From assembly GCA_008360975.2 (NCBI GenBank), contig CM039184.1, forward strand, positions 47,067,797 through 47,131,796: a DNA stretch of 64,000 nucleotides. Reading direction: 5' to 3'. Shown here in pieces: positions 1 to 23,843 of the stretch. The notes under the pieces were generated by a model. It ran no database searches. It was not told where the DNA came from and worked only from the letters and a program-made list of their open reading frames with translations. The position numbers and the translations under genes are program-made. Position 1 is the first letter of the stretch; each line of letters begins with the position of its first letter. Source of the DNA: Lichenostomus cassidix. Lineage: Eukaryota; Chordata; Aves; Passeriformes; Meliphagidae.

Positions 1-3000
1 AGAACATAAAAATGTACCTTGGTCTATCACGAGTGTTTTTTTAACCATTTAATAAATATGCTGCCTAAATTTTTTAAAAATAATAACAACCTTTTTAAAG
101 AATGGGGCTCATAAGCATTAAAAAATTCTATCTTTTTCATTGTTCACACATTTTACTTTAAATCCACCAAGGTGGAGAAAATATATTAATTTTTAGACTA
201 CTTACAATGGACCTGACTTTTCCCAAATTAGTGGCTCTGATTCTGCTTTTTCATAGGGGCTTTCAACAAACTTAAGCCAGCGTGAGCTAACTTGATCAAA
301 ATTCAGTTTTTTGTAGGAAACCTATTTTACATCTATATAATCACAATAGATGCCTGGAAATGAAGTGATTCAGTGATTAATAGAAAGCAGCAAAAGAGGA
401 TAATTATGTAAGCAAACAAACAAAACAATGCTGTATGTATGAAAAGACAAATAAAGAATTTTGTTAAAAAATACAGCTTCAGTCAGATGGAGATGAGTCA
501 CTGAAGCAGCAATATCTTTCAGCTACCAGCAGTACATGACAATGAATACCTACTAGTTATAGATGTTTTGAACAGTACAGCACCTGCAGCATCAAAGTGA
601 TAATTATTTCCACATTTTTGTCTTATTTCATACTAAATCTGGAGAGGGGAGGAGCTTGGGGTCTGTGTGTCCCAAGTTTGCCTTTGATATAAAATTGCAA
701 GTGCCTCTGTACATGTGGTGATTTTAATTACCTCTGCTTCAGTGAGAATAAAGATTGCTGCTAAACTGTATTGTGCTGTGTGCCATGTCTGTAATATGCG
801 AGGCCTGGAGATACATTTTCTGGATGTCAGAGGTCTGCTCAGTGATGTGTTGATCAATCCATTTTAGCTATTCCTAAAGCTCCTTTTCTATGGCACTAAA
901 AGAATAAGGTTATGAAGGGTGAGAGTCTGCAGAGAAGATAGCTCATTTGCATTATTGTTTGTCCTTGAGATGTCATGGAAGACAGGCAGTTCTCCTTAGA
1001 GAAGGACAGAGCCAACAACAAGGAGACCTAGTAATCATTCACTTTGATAGTCAGAAAAACATTAGTGCTAGCTATTTAATTTATAATGTCCATAAAAAAA
1101 TAAGAAAAAATGAGATGGGATGGATTCGTGGAGAAAATTATGTCAAGTTAGAAAGCTGTCTTTTCACAGGCTGCTTGACCTGATGAATACAGAAGAAAAA
1201 AGCAAAGGATGCAGCTCACTTTAAACCTCAACAAGGCTTTTGACAATCCCAGCTTCTTATAAGAATCTGCAGCTACATTATCAAAAGCAGCAGTTCCCAA
1301 GCTCAGGTTTGAAAGCAGGTGAGGAGCTTACTCCTCCTGTTTCCTTGAGCTTGTGTATTTAGAATTAATATTGACAGCAACCCTGTGAAGTGTTTCTGGT
1401 TTGGCTCCACCTTAAAAGACAATTTCTGAACAACTCCAGCCTATTGAGCATTTGCCATCTTTCAGGTCTTTTCTTTAAGACCTAGACCTTTTGGCCTGAT
1501 TTGTTTGAAGTCTGAGCAAATCCTGCTTCTAAGCTCTTCAAGGAAATAGGTATTTCCTTTGTTGTTGCTGTAAATACATCAGTCGCTGCCTGCTGCAGTA
1601 TGTTGTCCATTGGGCTTCCTTCCAAGACAGATGTCTGTTATCTGTCCCCATTTCAGGAGTCATTGACTGTGTGCTGTAACATGTCTTGTGTGCCGCATGA
1701 AGTGCAGCATGCTATGGCATAATGTCATTTTCCCCTTTTTCCCCACCCTAATTTTCCTCTTCTGTGGCTGAATCCATTTTATTCTCCTGCCCATCATCTT
1801 TCTACCTGAGGTTAAACCTTTCTTTGCATTTAGTAGTTATATAACAATTGCATTAACTGGGAATATTTGTGAAAATGCAATACTGAAGTTGTTCTGCTTC
1901 CTTCAGCATGGATGTCTCAGGGACTCAGTACGTTCCTATGACAGCCTAGCAAACAAATAACATTTCCTTAAAACAAGTGTTCGGTTTGGTTCAGCCAGCT
2001 TCAAAAACGTTTCTGACTAAATGTAGGAACTCCAGAGTATACAAACAATAAAGCTGAGAGATTTAAAAGATATATTTCCCAAAATGTTAAAAGAATGAAT
2101 TTAGTTTTAGTTTCCTAGAAAAGAGAAAGCTAGCCAGCCTGTTACTGCATGGCCTATGTACTTAGCAATGTAGTTGCACATGCAGAACCGATATCTGATG
2201 GCTTGCATAGGGCAAAATCCATGTTCATCATGAGCTTCCCACCATCTCAGCTGCCCTCTCACCCATATCATACTTCTCAGTACTTTAGTGAACTGGCAGC
2301 TGCTAGGTTTTTCTCTCAAGAAAGCATTAGTCGCACCTTGCAGCCCAATGCATACTTTGCAACACATTGTACAGGGGTAGCAGGAAGCTGGAGATTGATG
2401 GAAACACCAATGTTTCCTAAAGTTGAAAAAATTAAAGAGGGTATATACAGCTTAATATGACTAATTTCATTAGCTACAAAAAAAAGGCCTCACTTTAATG
2501 TCTACATATGTATAATAGAAAAAGACTACAAAACTTCACAGACTTTACTCACCTCTATCTTTCTATTGATTAAGTGTATACTTTAGGATAACTTACAACT
2601 GTAGCTGGAAACAAGAAATATCTTTTTGGGTGAGGTGAATGCTTTGCTCAGAACAGTATTTTTCCTTCAGCAGCTGTAGCAGGAGGTGCTGCTTTCTGGC
2701 AACATGCAGGTCTGGCCAAGGCCTCCAGTGCATTCCTCTTGCCCTCAGTCATGTCTCTCCTTTCCTTTTTTCCAGCTTGCAGAATTCCAGCCTCCATCCT
2801 TTTCATGATTTTTCTTAACATTCGTTATATCCTCTTTAACTCCATTGGCTTGCCATCTCTTCTTAAGATCTTAGTTTTGGAAGCAAAGAAGCTAATTTAT
2901 CACTTTATTGTTTAAAAATGAGTTCCCAATGACCCAGACAGCCCTGAGGATGACAACCATGTCAGGAGGAACACAATCCACGTTCCTTGCAATGATTCAG

Positions 3001-3496
3001 TTCCCTCCAGACATAGATCAGGCCAAGGTCATTAATCCTGATTTTAATTGCTTTTCTCTCTCATTAAGTTCACTGTGTTAGAAAGCTAGATCCGTCCAGC
3101 TGTGGAGAAGGGACAATTAAAATCTTTTTGATGGTTATTGCCTGAAAAGAGTTGCAAGAAAATATTTCTGAGCAGAAGAGAAAGGATTGTTCATATTGGA
3201 CGTGTATTAAAGGTGTTCCAAAAGGACAACTTTGAGGATTTGATTTTGAAAATACGGTATCTTGTGAATGATAGTTGTATTCCTGCTTTTTATTTTCAAT
3301 GAAAATGGAAGGATACACACCTTCTGAACCATTGTGCTTAATGTTTTGATCTCTGTATGTTTCCTGTGGGCTAGCAGTGTCTGTATCCTATGACTCATCC
3401 AGCCCAATAAATTAATGTCTCTGCTTGAAAATTACATGATAGATTTCTGGGTACTTCTTAGTTTTGTATTAATAAACTGCAATTGTTTAATAGTAC

Positions 3497-3509
3497 TATA
3501 TATATATAT
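3497..3509. repeat. (TA)6 microsatellite
   Basis: Perfect TA repeat. Confidence 0.85.
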
Positions 3510-6130
3510 GAGTGGCTTTTCCTTTTCATCTTTCAGGAAGGAGTTTTAAAAGGAGTAAACTGGAATGCAGCAAGCAGTTTAGTAAATCTTGTCAGACAAC
3601 TTTTACATTTTTTTCCTTTTTTAGTCATCTCAGCAAAACTGGTTTTTAAATTTTTTTCTCTTTGTTTATCTTTATGCTAAAATAAAGATAACAGTAGAGA
3701 GTGATCATTTTAATAAGCATTTCCAAAACCAATTCACCTATTAAAATTTTGACTCTCCTAGCTCTACACCTATAGTTGTAGTATTTACTTTCTTTTATTA
3801 ATTCTGCTGACGATCTTTTCTATCTTGAGAGGAAAAAATTACCTTGGCTCCTTGTTTGTGGAATGTCTGCTCTAGGCTTTTTGCCAGTAAATTTCTTATT
3901 GTTTCTGTATCCATGTCTTACAATGGCTACTGTGATATAGAGTAAGAAAATGGAAAACCTGGGCTAAGGAAATGCTATCTATGAAGTCTGAAAAGTTTGA
4001 AAACATTGGGAGTGTGATCCTATTCACAAATATAATTTGAATTATACTCCTCAATCATTTCCATTCTTGATCAAATACTTTTAATTTTATAAGCCATATT
4101 TTTTAGTGATTTCTAAAATGATTCACAGAAAACAGTGAGCATTTTTTTCACAGAATTTGGTTCACCTTGAAAATAAAACATATGGAGAGTCTCATCCCAG
4201 ATACTTAAGACTTTGCAAATTTACAAGCAGCAAGGTCTTTATATAAGGTCTTTAATCACAGTGTGGACTGTGGCACTAATCCGTTGCTTGGATTACAACT
4301 GAGTGTACACTCTGTGTCACAACAAGCCTGCACCCTGGATGACCTTGGCTGGGATGAATCCTGGGTTCACAGATCCCTGTCGCTCCAATTTGGCATCCAG
4401 CATTCTGTGTGGAATTTCCTTCTAAACAAATGTGGCTGATATATTTTTTCCTATTCAAATTTGGCTTGGCCCAAGAAGGGTTCAACTGCAATGACAGATT
4501 TTGCTGCTTAGGGGATAGACCCTGTGCCTCTATCCCCTTCCTTTCTCTTAGTAGCCTCTGGGATATGTGTGGCATCTGTCTGACACTGGGCAATATCAAA
4601 ATATATTCAGCTAAATAGAAATTCATCAGGATGCCCAGTTTAATTAATAGTAAATGTTTCTCTGGTGGTTTAGGTTTATTTCCAAGATCTGGATTTATTT
4701 TGTCTTCCCCTTCCTCCCCTTCTGCCAGAGCAAAATGGAAACAGAAAACAAAGGATTTTACTCTATGCTTTTCTCTTAGTTTAACATTTCTGTCCTATGA
4801 GACTACTATATATGTAAAATCATACAAGCAAAGTAGCAAATATATCCAGAGGTCTACTGCAAATTTCATAAATAACCAACACCTTTTTTCTGCTCTTCAT
4901 GTGGCTCCACGCCTGGCTATATTGCTATGTACATAATTACTCTGGGCATAGACAGGAAGCTGAAATTTTGCCTGAGAAACCCTTTAAGAATGCCAAATTC
5001 ATTTATGTGTTTTTCCAAAAAAGTAAAACTCACTTTCTGGAGTTAACATTCCCTTTAGGCAGTTTGTGATCCATAGATTATTGACACAAAGTGCTGTAAC
5101 TGCACTTTTGAAACCTTTAGAGCTTACACAGTCTGTATCTGCTTATTCTGAAGAAATAATTACAGTTGTCCTTAGGAGCTTTGAGACCTCCACAGAGAAG
5201 AATCTTTTTTTCTTAAATGTTGCCATATTGCCTGTTCCCAGTTCAGTTTTGGAATAATCATTATGCTTCTGCAGGATACAGTGTTGCAGTATTTTTACTT
5301 CAAGAGGCCCATGAAAAGCAGACATTTTCTCACTCATTTCTCAAATGTTGAATATCTTTACTGAGATTGTTAAAATAAATAGCTAAGTTTAATAAGGTTG
5401 CCTAAACTCCCCTCTTAGTTGTATACCAGTGATGGTACCTACTTCCTGCATAAAACCCTTCACATTCTATTGAGTAAAAGTCCTACAAAACAATTTAAAA
5501 ATTTTATTTTCTGTACATTGGCTATTGGTTCAGTATGCCTGGAAACTTTTTAATGCAAGGATAAGCAAATATAATTAGATACCTACACTTCAAACAAGTG
5601 TACCTCAAGAAACAAGTTTTCTATTCTTCATCCTTAATTGTAATTTTTTTTCACATTGTGTTCTCTTGGAGTGTAAATACATACTGTACTTTATATGCCT
5701 TTATATTTTGATTCTCCACAAGAAAAGGAAGATTTGAAAGAAATTACACTAGACTGACACAACAAAAAGGATACAACAAAAAAATATTAAGATTTATTTA
5801 TTGCCATCTTTGCTATTACACAGAAACCTTTATTTCTTAGAGATAAAATACTGCTGTAACACCTCCAAAACTCACCTGTTTTGGAATTCTCCACAACTTT
5901 TGAAATTATTGGGTAATTTTGAATATGCTAACAGAGAGGCAGAGCTCTTAATGCTAATTAAGTTTCCACAAATTTCATGAAAATAGGCAACTACTAGGAG
6001 GTAAGAAACACTGTTATACCTGCACTAAGCAAAAACTGAAAAAATCACTCACTCTCATTAGACACCAAAGAATCAACCTGAGAACAAGCTATTATGTGTC
6101 ATTCACACATCAAAAAAAGTTTCAGCTGAA

Positions 6131-6219
6131 GGGGTTTTTGTTCAGGTTTTTTTTTTTTTTGGTTGGTTTCTTGGGTGGTTCATTGAGTTGGTTTGGGTTT
6201 TGTTTTTGGTTTTTGGTGC
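6131..6219. repeat. G/T-rich low-complexity tract
   Basis: Opens with GGGGTTTTTG, has a T14 run at 6147-6160, then GGTT, GGTTT and GGGTTTT units. The minus-strand frame here (Pro/Lys/Asn-rich) is an artefact of it. Confidence 0.85.
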
Positions 6220-8814
6220 TTCCAACAGAAAAAAAGTCTGGATGGGGAAGATAGAGATTGCTAATCAGAAGCTGAAAGTCAGCTAACTCACAACAGAGGC
6301 AAGAGAACAAGAACTCCAATCAGAAGTAAAAGCTGAGTGGAGAAAGGTATCACTGAAGTCATACAGAGCCGTGTTTTGGTAACTGTTGGAAGGCAACAAA
6401 TCCATCCCATGCAGAATTAAGGATGTTATAGTCTTACGCAGTGAGTTTCTTCCCTTTTCTTAGATTTGAATCTATGATCTTTTGTGTTGTTTTCCTGCTT
6501 CACAAGCATAAACAATTTGAATGGACAAATAAGTCAAAACAGGAACTCTGTTTTGCAATGACAACGATTGAATACACTAAGATGATCATGAATCCTTCCC
6601 ACGAATATTTTTTCTAGTCTTCAACTAATTTTAGTTTATGGGCTTCTTGAGCTGCACACTGTTCCTATGCATTTAGTAATTCTTGGTTGTTTTAACTTTC
6701 ATGGACTTGTTCCAGATCCATATAAATATTTAACATGCATAACTTCCTTTGAAGTGGAGTTCCACCAGTCTGTCACTCATAAACCTTTCTTTTCCTAGTT
6801 TTGAACACCTTGTGAATTTTGTTTGTCTTTTGGAAGAAAGAGGCAACAGTTTTTCCCCACCCACCAATCCCTGTCACTCAATTTCATAAACCCCTACTAA
6901 TTATTGCTTCTCCAGCCTGAGGACCTGACCTGGCTGTTGTTACATGAAGCCATTCCACACCTCCCCTGCACTTCTCTCAACATGTCACCATCCTCCTAAA
7001 CACTTTCTGAGGGAGCAGAGCTAGAACTGCTCACAATATTCGACTTGTCAATCAGACTCGAATCACAGATACATAGTGATATAATGATGCTCTCTGTTTT
7101 ACTGTCTTTTCCTAATACTGTCTAGCAGCAGAGTTGTGTGTTTGACTCCTAGTGGGATTGACAAGTACAACCATTCATGCAGGAACCCTTAACTTCTCAC
7201 TTGTTTGTGCAAGTCTAACAAACTTGTTCAGCATGAAAAAGAAAACACTAATGGCTTCAGATATCACTTTTTTTTTTCATTTTTATTTTTGTCTGACCCA
7301 CCCTCTGAAGATCAGTTGCAGAAAAAAATTTGGGTCTTACAATAGATGTGTCTGAGGCATAAAATTCATTTAGTGGCCACTTTATATAATGTAAGTAATT
7401 AATTTGGTAAAAAAACCCCTATTTCATAGTAAATGGTATATTTCTTTGCAATTAAATTTTCCTCACTTCTTTAGGAGCACATTTTAATAATGTCCACTTA
7501 CAAAATTTTTAATGGGGCCTGTAAATGTAAGTAATTAAGCTTAAGGCTTGCTGAATTAATCCTTAATGTGATCAATTTCTACATTTCAAAAACTATGGAA
7601 TAATCGACTAATTATTATAATGGATTTGTCACACTCATCAGTTTACTTTGAGTAATAAATATAGGGTTACATACCTGAATCTAAAGCCACAGTTCTATAG
7701 TCTTTTCTACCTTTTTCAATTTAATCTCATTTAATGCTATTTTTCCCCCAAAAAAATGTTCACCAGAATGTTTTAAAAAGTTTTAGTATCATCCCATTAA
7801 AAAAAAAAAAGCTGAAAATCGAAATGTAAGCTTATGAAAACTGATGAGATTTCACTTTTCCCTGTATCTGTTTTGTTTTCAGGAAAGATGGAAAAAGTGG
7901 GTAAACAAAAGTCTGGGAGTTAATTTTCAGGGAAAGTTTTGACTTGTAAAAATTCTCCCATTTTTCATTAACTCTCTTCATCTCTTTTGTATTCACCAGC
8001 TTCAATTCTCATTTTCATTTTTGAGGATTAGACCTCATCAAAACTATTTTCCCCATATCCATTAGCATCCTCTGCACCTGCCAGTCAAAGAAAGTGAGGT
8101 TGTGTCCAAACTCTGTTCTAAAGCCTTGAAGTGCAGTAATTTTTTTTTCCTTTTTGTTAATGCATCTGTGCCAGCTTTGTATAGTGTGGTTTCTCAGTGA
8201 TGGACTGAACACCAGGTACCTGTAACATACCTGCAGTGTCTCCTAGATGATCTTTGCAAAACTTCTGTCCCATAAGGCATCAGTGGAAATCCTCCCCTCT
8301 TTCACAGTTACATTTGAGACACATCAGATAGCACTTATTTAATCAGTGTAATGGTTGTCACCTTAAGCAGTGGTGGTCATATATCTATTGAACCAAAATA
8401 AGTAAAAGGCCTTGTATAAATATAGGTCATGTGTGGTTACCTTTCCCAACTACAAATCTTGTTAGGGAATAAATTAGTTTGAAATGAGCTAGTTTCCAAA
8501 AGCCCATGTTGATTGGATTCATCGATACAGTTATTTATTATTTGAGCCTATAATTTGCTAGGATCAATCTCATGGGCACAGGCCAATAATTACTCAAGGC
8601 AGCTTATTTAGCCTTTTACAAGATAGCATATTTACTTAGTTTCGATCTTCCCAAACTTTCCTGTTGTTTTGTTACTAACAACATAGAACATTTTTAACCA
8701 TTTCTTCTAAAACTTTTAGATGCAAAATTTTAAAATGGTGATTTCAGCATTTCTAATTACATGCTTCTGTCTTTTTTTAACTGATACTTTTATTTTTTTC
8801 ATCTGATAGAAACA

Positions 8815-8820
8815 TGGCAG
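8815..8820. repeat. Target-site duplication, left copy
   Basis: TGGCAG directly abuts the LTR start and is identical to 9082-9087. Confidence 0.8.
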
Positions 8821-9081
8821 TGTCGCTGTTGAGCAACTAGCAGAGTAAAGAGGTCAGTTCTCAGTGGCAAGAAGGAAAGACCTTTATTGTTTTGATTTCA
8901 TCATATATATAGAGTTTTCAAAAGTCACCCAGACTGGTTGGCCAGAAGCCTCCCCCTAGGCCTGATTGGCCAGGCCTGCACCGTCCAGATCTTGGGACAC
9001 TGTTTTTAATAACATCCAAACTTTATCTTTATTTATAAAACACAAAAAGAATTCTCATGGGAAAAGCCTGTGCTAGCCACA
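8821..9081 (-). mobile_element. Solo LTR of an endogenous retrovirus, class II (ERVK-like)
   Basis: The 261-bp unit starts TGT and ends ACA, with related inverted ends (TGTCGCT and TGTGGCT read inward). It is flanked on both sides by the same six bases TGGCAG (8815-8820 and 9082-9087). Read on the minus strand it has LTR anatomy in the right order: a CCAAT box (8965-8969), a TATATATAT box (8903-8911), an AATAAA signal (8883-8888), then a short U5. No gag, pol or env lies beside it, so it is a solo LTR left by recombination. Six-base duplications are typical of class II (alpha/beta-like) elements. The flanks also match for two more bases (CA), so the boundaries could shift by two. Confidence 0.85.
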
Positions 9082-9087
9082 TGGCAG
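9082..9087. repeat. Target-site duplication, right copy
   Basis: TGGCAG directly abuts the LTR end and is identical to 8815-8820. Confidence 0.8.
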
Positions 9088-9239
9088 TAGTAGTATGATT
9101 GTGTCTGCTTTTAATGCACTTGGGCATTCCTTATTTCTATTTGTCACTTTCCTATCAACTACTTAAACTTGTCTTCTTTTTATTTTTTAATCATCTATTT
9201 CTCATGTCCAACTAATATTATTTTTTATTTTTGTATTTT

Positions 9240-9600
9240 ATGTATCAATTTATAAGTGTATATATGCAGGGATATTAATGTAATATATATACATAATTTA
9301 TGCATAATATGTATAATAAGGTATATAATAATTTTATATAAGGAGAGAAATATATGGCTCAATTTTAAGTTCCACTGTGGTTTTTTTAATTTACAGGTTG
9401 CTTTGTTGTCTAACTGTGGTATATTAAATGGCTATTAAGGTATTATTCAACCATGTGCCATTAATATTGATTGTATTTTTTTCTATTTAAATTCATTCTC
9501 GGAAGTATTTTGTCTGATAATTATTCCCAGTTTTTGTATAGATGTATATATATTTGTATGCAGTGATTATATATATACATATATAAAACTTTTTCTAACA
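9240..9600. repeat. AT-rich low-complexity block
   Basis: Dense TATATA and TATGTATA stretches (9255-9345 and 9538-9590) interrupted by unique AT-rich DNA. No gene is seen. The 60-codon frame inside is compositional. Confidence 0.8.
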
Positions 9601-10387
9601 AAACGTAGTAAAAGTAACCAGATAATTTTTATTATTAAAATAAACAGGGAAAACCCTAGCAAATCAGGATTTTTCTGTTCCTAAAAAGAAATTTTTAAAT
9701 TACCTTTCTGAGAGACAGTAGCTAATCCTGTATCCTTTCTCACCCCCCTCGATTTGATATAAACAAGATGAACCTGTATTATCTAAATTGAGATGATTAG
9801 ACATTATGGAGATTAGCAGTTTGCTACGAATTGAAAGTGAGAATTCACCTCGGTGGATGTAGCAGTGTGAACTGTTACTTTAGAAATAGCAGGAGAGAAG
9901 TTTATGAACATGAGTGAGACTTAACAATAGCTGTGATAAATACCATAGTTACCCTTAATTTGCAGAAACAAATGTTGAATTTTTCTGCTTCTTACCTTCT
10001 TTTATTTCTGGACCCTTTCGTGGACATAACTGAGCAAAAATCTGGTAAACTTCATTTTAAGTTATTTTAAATTGCATTTATAACTCTTCCACAGCATTGT
10101 AGGCCATGTGCTAGCAGAGCATAATGAGCATTCTGCTAATGAAATGGGATTATTTGGCCTTTAGCATCGCAGGAATGAGTAAGTGACTGAGGCACAGATT
10201 TATTACCTGATATTACATATAATCTAATGTCCCATTCCTCATATTTAAATATCCAATAAATAGGTGAAAAAAGCAGCCTTTGTTATGGCTAGTTAAGTAT
10301 CTCATACAAAAGCATGTGTAAATAGAAAAGTCATCTGTGAAGTTTAAAAATCTACTTAAAAATCCATACTGTGCTACAAGTTTCCCA

Positions 10388-10649
10388 GCAGCCAGGACTA
10401 TAGAACAGAGGTTGCTTGCCCGGATCCTGGCATGGTGGGAACTGCTCTTCAAGAGCTTTGCCAAGAGCTCCTGGAGAAGCATTGGGACAGGGGGATGTGC
10501 CTGGAGAATAGGGCCCAGGCACTGGACCAGCAGATGGACTTGGCCCTGCAGTGTGTTCGGCCTCCCTCTCTCCCTCCCTCTGCCATGGTGTTCCCAGGGA
10601 GCGTCCCACAGCACTTCCAGGGCTCTGTGTGCTTGAAATACACCCTCAC
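10388..10649 (+). other. Exon-like GC-richer block of unknown identity
   Basis: An open plus-strand frame runs from about 10388 to 10655, GC-richer than its surroundings and reading ...VGTALQELCQELLEKHWD...LENRAQALDQQMD.... It ends at a strong donor (GTAAGTG from 10650), and an acceptor-like TTTCCCAG lies at 10380-10387. I do not recognise the peptide. It could be a YIPF7 5' non-coding exon, an exon of an unknown transcript, or a decayed gene or repeat fragment. The charged, coiled-coil-like stretch loosely recalls the N-terminal region of the ITPRIP-like family that is expanded in songbirds, but this is a guess. Confidence 0.3.
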
Positions 10650-11989
10650 GTAAGTGTATTCACCCCACTAATTGAACAGCTATTATTACACATTGTTAAA
10701 ACTTTTTAATGTCTTAAGAGCTCAGCTAATGAGGGCTCCACCAAGATCTTCATAAACAACTACTTAAGAAGGAACCTAGATGATTGAGCTGAAATATATG
10801 TAACCGTATTTGTTAATTTTGTTCATTTTTCCTTGAAGGTTCCTGCTCTTTTCTGCCCATTGTTGTTAGTTCATGTTAAATGCTGGCCCTGATATTGACA
10901 GGTTGTGGGTTTTTTTCCTTCATGTGCATCTGTTCAAATATCAAATTTAGAATCTTATAAATAGCACTAAGCTGATCCCTGTTGAAGCAAGAAGATATTT
11001 TAGGTCTTCTCCAACATGTAAATTCAACAGACTGGAGTTTTCATCAAATATCTTAAAAAGTAAGTAACTTTAACTCCAAATTCTTTTGGAAAATAAATGT
11101 ATCTCTTCTGAACTCTGTTATACAGAGTAAACCATACCTAGTTAAGCTATTATTTTATTCTGTATAGTGACAGCAAAGGACGTTAAATACTTACTGGAAT
11201 GGAACTATTGAGGTGGAGCTGCCAACTAAAGTTTCTTAAAGCATATTCCATGTGAAGTCTTCATTGAACAAATGCCTAAGTGGTGTGCAATTCCAAATAA
11301 AACCTCAGTAAATCGCTTGTTACAACTAATTTCTATTAATTCATATTTTAAATGTAAAAATTATTTCTCTTCTAAATTTGGAAAACCTGCACAATTTATC
11401 AGCATGTAGAAAATAATATATGATTAGGTTTTACTTTGAACTGTTGGTGGAAAAAGGAAATAGGTCCCCAAAGATCAGTCTGATACTGGGGAAAAAGAGC
11501 AGAAACTCTAATATGCAGCATTTCAAGGTCCCTGATGAAATATAGTAATCTTTATCACTTTTATCTTATGAAGAGATTTGCAAAGATCTTTCCTATAAGC
11601 AGAGTGTGCATGAAAAATATTGAGATAACTCTGAGAATAACCATGAGGTCAAAAGCATATTTTGCCAATGGCATTTGGAAAGCTGAAAATGAGGGCAAAA
11701 GTGGAAAAAAAGGGAAATGTTGGGAGAGAGTAATATCTTACATGAAAATCGAAGTAAATTGGATATGGATATGGTTATCAGTCATGTTATGTAACTGCTC
11801 TGTGTGTTTTAAGGGTTTAACTACTTAAGTGCTAGCCAAGTGGTGAAACACATGCATACGTTATGCATTTTACAAACAAATCCCACTCAGACCATTCCCT
11901 AAATCACTAAAGAACTTTAGCAGAGGTGAGAGAGGGCTTAGGAGGAATCTCACCACAGAGTATACGTAGCTGATGGGAGCGAATAAAGA

Positions 11990-12112
11990 TGACAAAGACA
12001 GACTTTTCAAAACCCTACTGGAAATGCTCCTGAGCAGCTTTTGCTGGCCTTGCTTTGGCAGAGGCTTAGACCAGGCAATGTCCAGAGGTGTCCTCCAGCC
12101 TCCAGCCCTTGG
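11990..12112 (+). mobile_element. CR1 LINE, 3'-terminal fragment
   Basis: The plus strand follows the avian CR1 3' end in order: TTTTCAAAACCC, then CTGGA, TCCTG, GCTTTGGCAG, a GGACTAGATGATC-like stretch and TCCAGAGGT. It is diverged and lacks clear terminal octamer repeats. The 71-residue open frame across it (11973-12188) is LINE 3'UTR, not a gene. Ends are approximate. Confidence 0.8.
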
Positions 12113-12955
12113 GGGCTGGGAGATCCCTGAGAGGATGTGCTGCTCCAAGCACAGCTATAATGTCTTTGCCGTGTGTGGCTCAGCATAAAGGTAACACTAA
12201 GGTGAAATAGGGTTGGTCCTTAATCTTGTGGATTTGCACGTAGACCTGCCAATTTTGGAGTTGTTTTGTGGATTAACAGTCAGCCATGTGAATTACATAA
12301 GAAACACTGAGACCAAATATAAGAATTATTAAATATCTTTGCAGTTTGAAACGATAATGCCAAGAGGCATGTGATGAGTTACAGAACCAATATGCTTAAT
12401 TTCATACCTTACTTACATAGGATCCAGGCAACCAGTCCTGCCTACACATGGATAGGATACATGAAATGGGCCTTGTGGGTGTGAACTTCAGTAGTTATAA
12501 AAAGTTAGTCAGAAGGTAGAAGGAAAAATGGACAAGTTGTTCCTTTCTAATTCTAATCAGTCCACAGCTACAGAGCTGAACTATGGATCAGTAAGAAGGA
12601 AAGATATGCTTTGACATGATTTCTTTCACCAAGAAATCATCCAATCATCAATCCAATCATTCAGTTTGCTGCCTTTTGCCAGTCATGTTGCTGGCCAGTG
12701 AGAATGTTTTTCCAGTACTACTGATGTGCCAGCTCTAGCTATGTCCTTGAAGAGAAATCACAAATTTTGATAACATATCTGTGTTTTTCTATTGTTTGAG
12801 TAATGTATAATATTGTAAAACATAAATAGCTTTAAATAGTAATTATTTTTGAAATCCAAAGTACCTCCTAAAACCTTAATTTCTAAACATTTAGATATGG
12901 TCATATATTTTTATCGAAAGTAGGAAAATGAACTGTTTAAAATTATGGTTTACTT

Positions 12956-12969
12956 TATATATATATATA
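12956..12969. repeat. (TA)7 microsatellite
   Basis: Seven TA dinucleotides, about 320 bases upstream of the YIPF7 start codon. Confidence 0.9.
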
Positions 12970-13287
12970 CTTTCAAAATTACTTACATTATTTTTGGTAG
13001 AAGTGAAAAGAAAGGAAGTCAATGCAGTCTTGTATATCACTTGTAAATTAATATACTGTAATTTACAGTAACTACAGCAGATGAATTCCTCTTGTTACAG
13101 CTAAAGGAAGTAAATAGTCTATTTTTTTTTAACTTCCAAATTATCATGAACTTCTACAGAAAGATTCTCTTGAGTCTGTGGCTTTACAGTTTGCAATTTT
13201 AATTTAAGTTTAGGACAGTTCAAAACATAGATTTTGGCTTGTTGCAAAGGCTATTGATTGACATTTGCAATCATTTTTCCCACCAGA

Positions 13288-23843
<10,556 letters not shown>

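Larger units (their letters stand above)
1..8814. other. Intergenic, no supported gene
   Basis: AT-rich DNA with only short chance frames and the low-complexity tracts listed separately. By conserved gene order GUF1 should lie to the left, transcribed away from YIPF7, but no GUF1 exon or CpG island is visible here. At 7388-7402 and 7524-7538 the same 15 bases recur within a TAATTA-rich stretch. Confidence 0.7.
9088..13287 (+). other. YIPF7 upstream region
   Basis: It should contain the YIPF7 promoter and at least one non-coding 5' exon, because the start codon follows a splice acceptor. No CpG island or convincing TATA promoter is visible. The only strong free donor I noticed is at 10650 (ACGTAAGTG). 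A CR1 fragment is at 11990-12112. Confidence 0.6.

Noticed and set aside
1205..1260. Frame containing LNLNKAFDN, similar to the CR1 motif DLSKAFDTV
   Set aside because: Only about nine residues match and the flanks do not resemble a LINE.
4209..4438. ATG-less open frame of about 76 codons that looks protein-like (…ACTLDDLGWDESWVHRS…)
   Set aside because: No start codon, no splice sites of quality, unrecognised, and the opposite strand is also open, which is common by chance.
11973..12188. 71-codon frame
   Set aside because: It lies across a CR1 LINE 3' end; repeat-derived, not a gene.
1..13287. GUF1 exons, expected by synteny on the minus strand
   Set aside because: No translation-factor GTPase motifs were seen on the minus strand. 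The gene probably lies left of the window.
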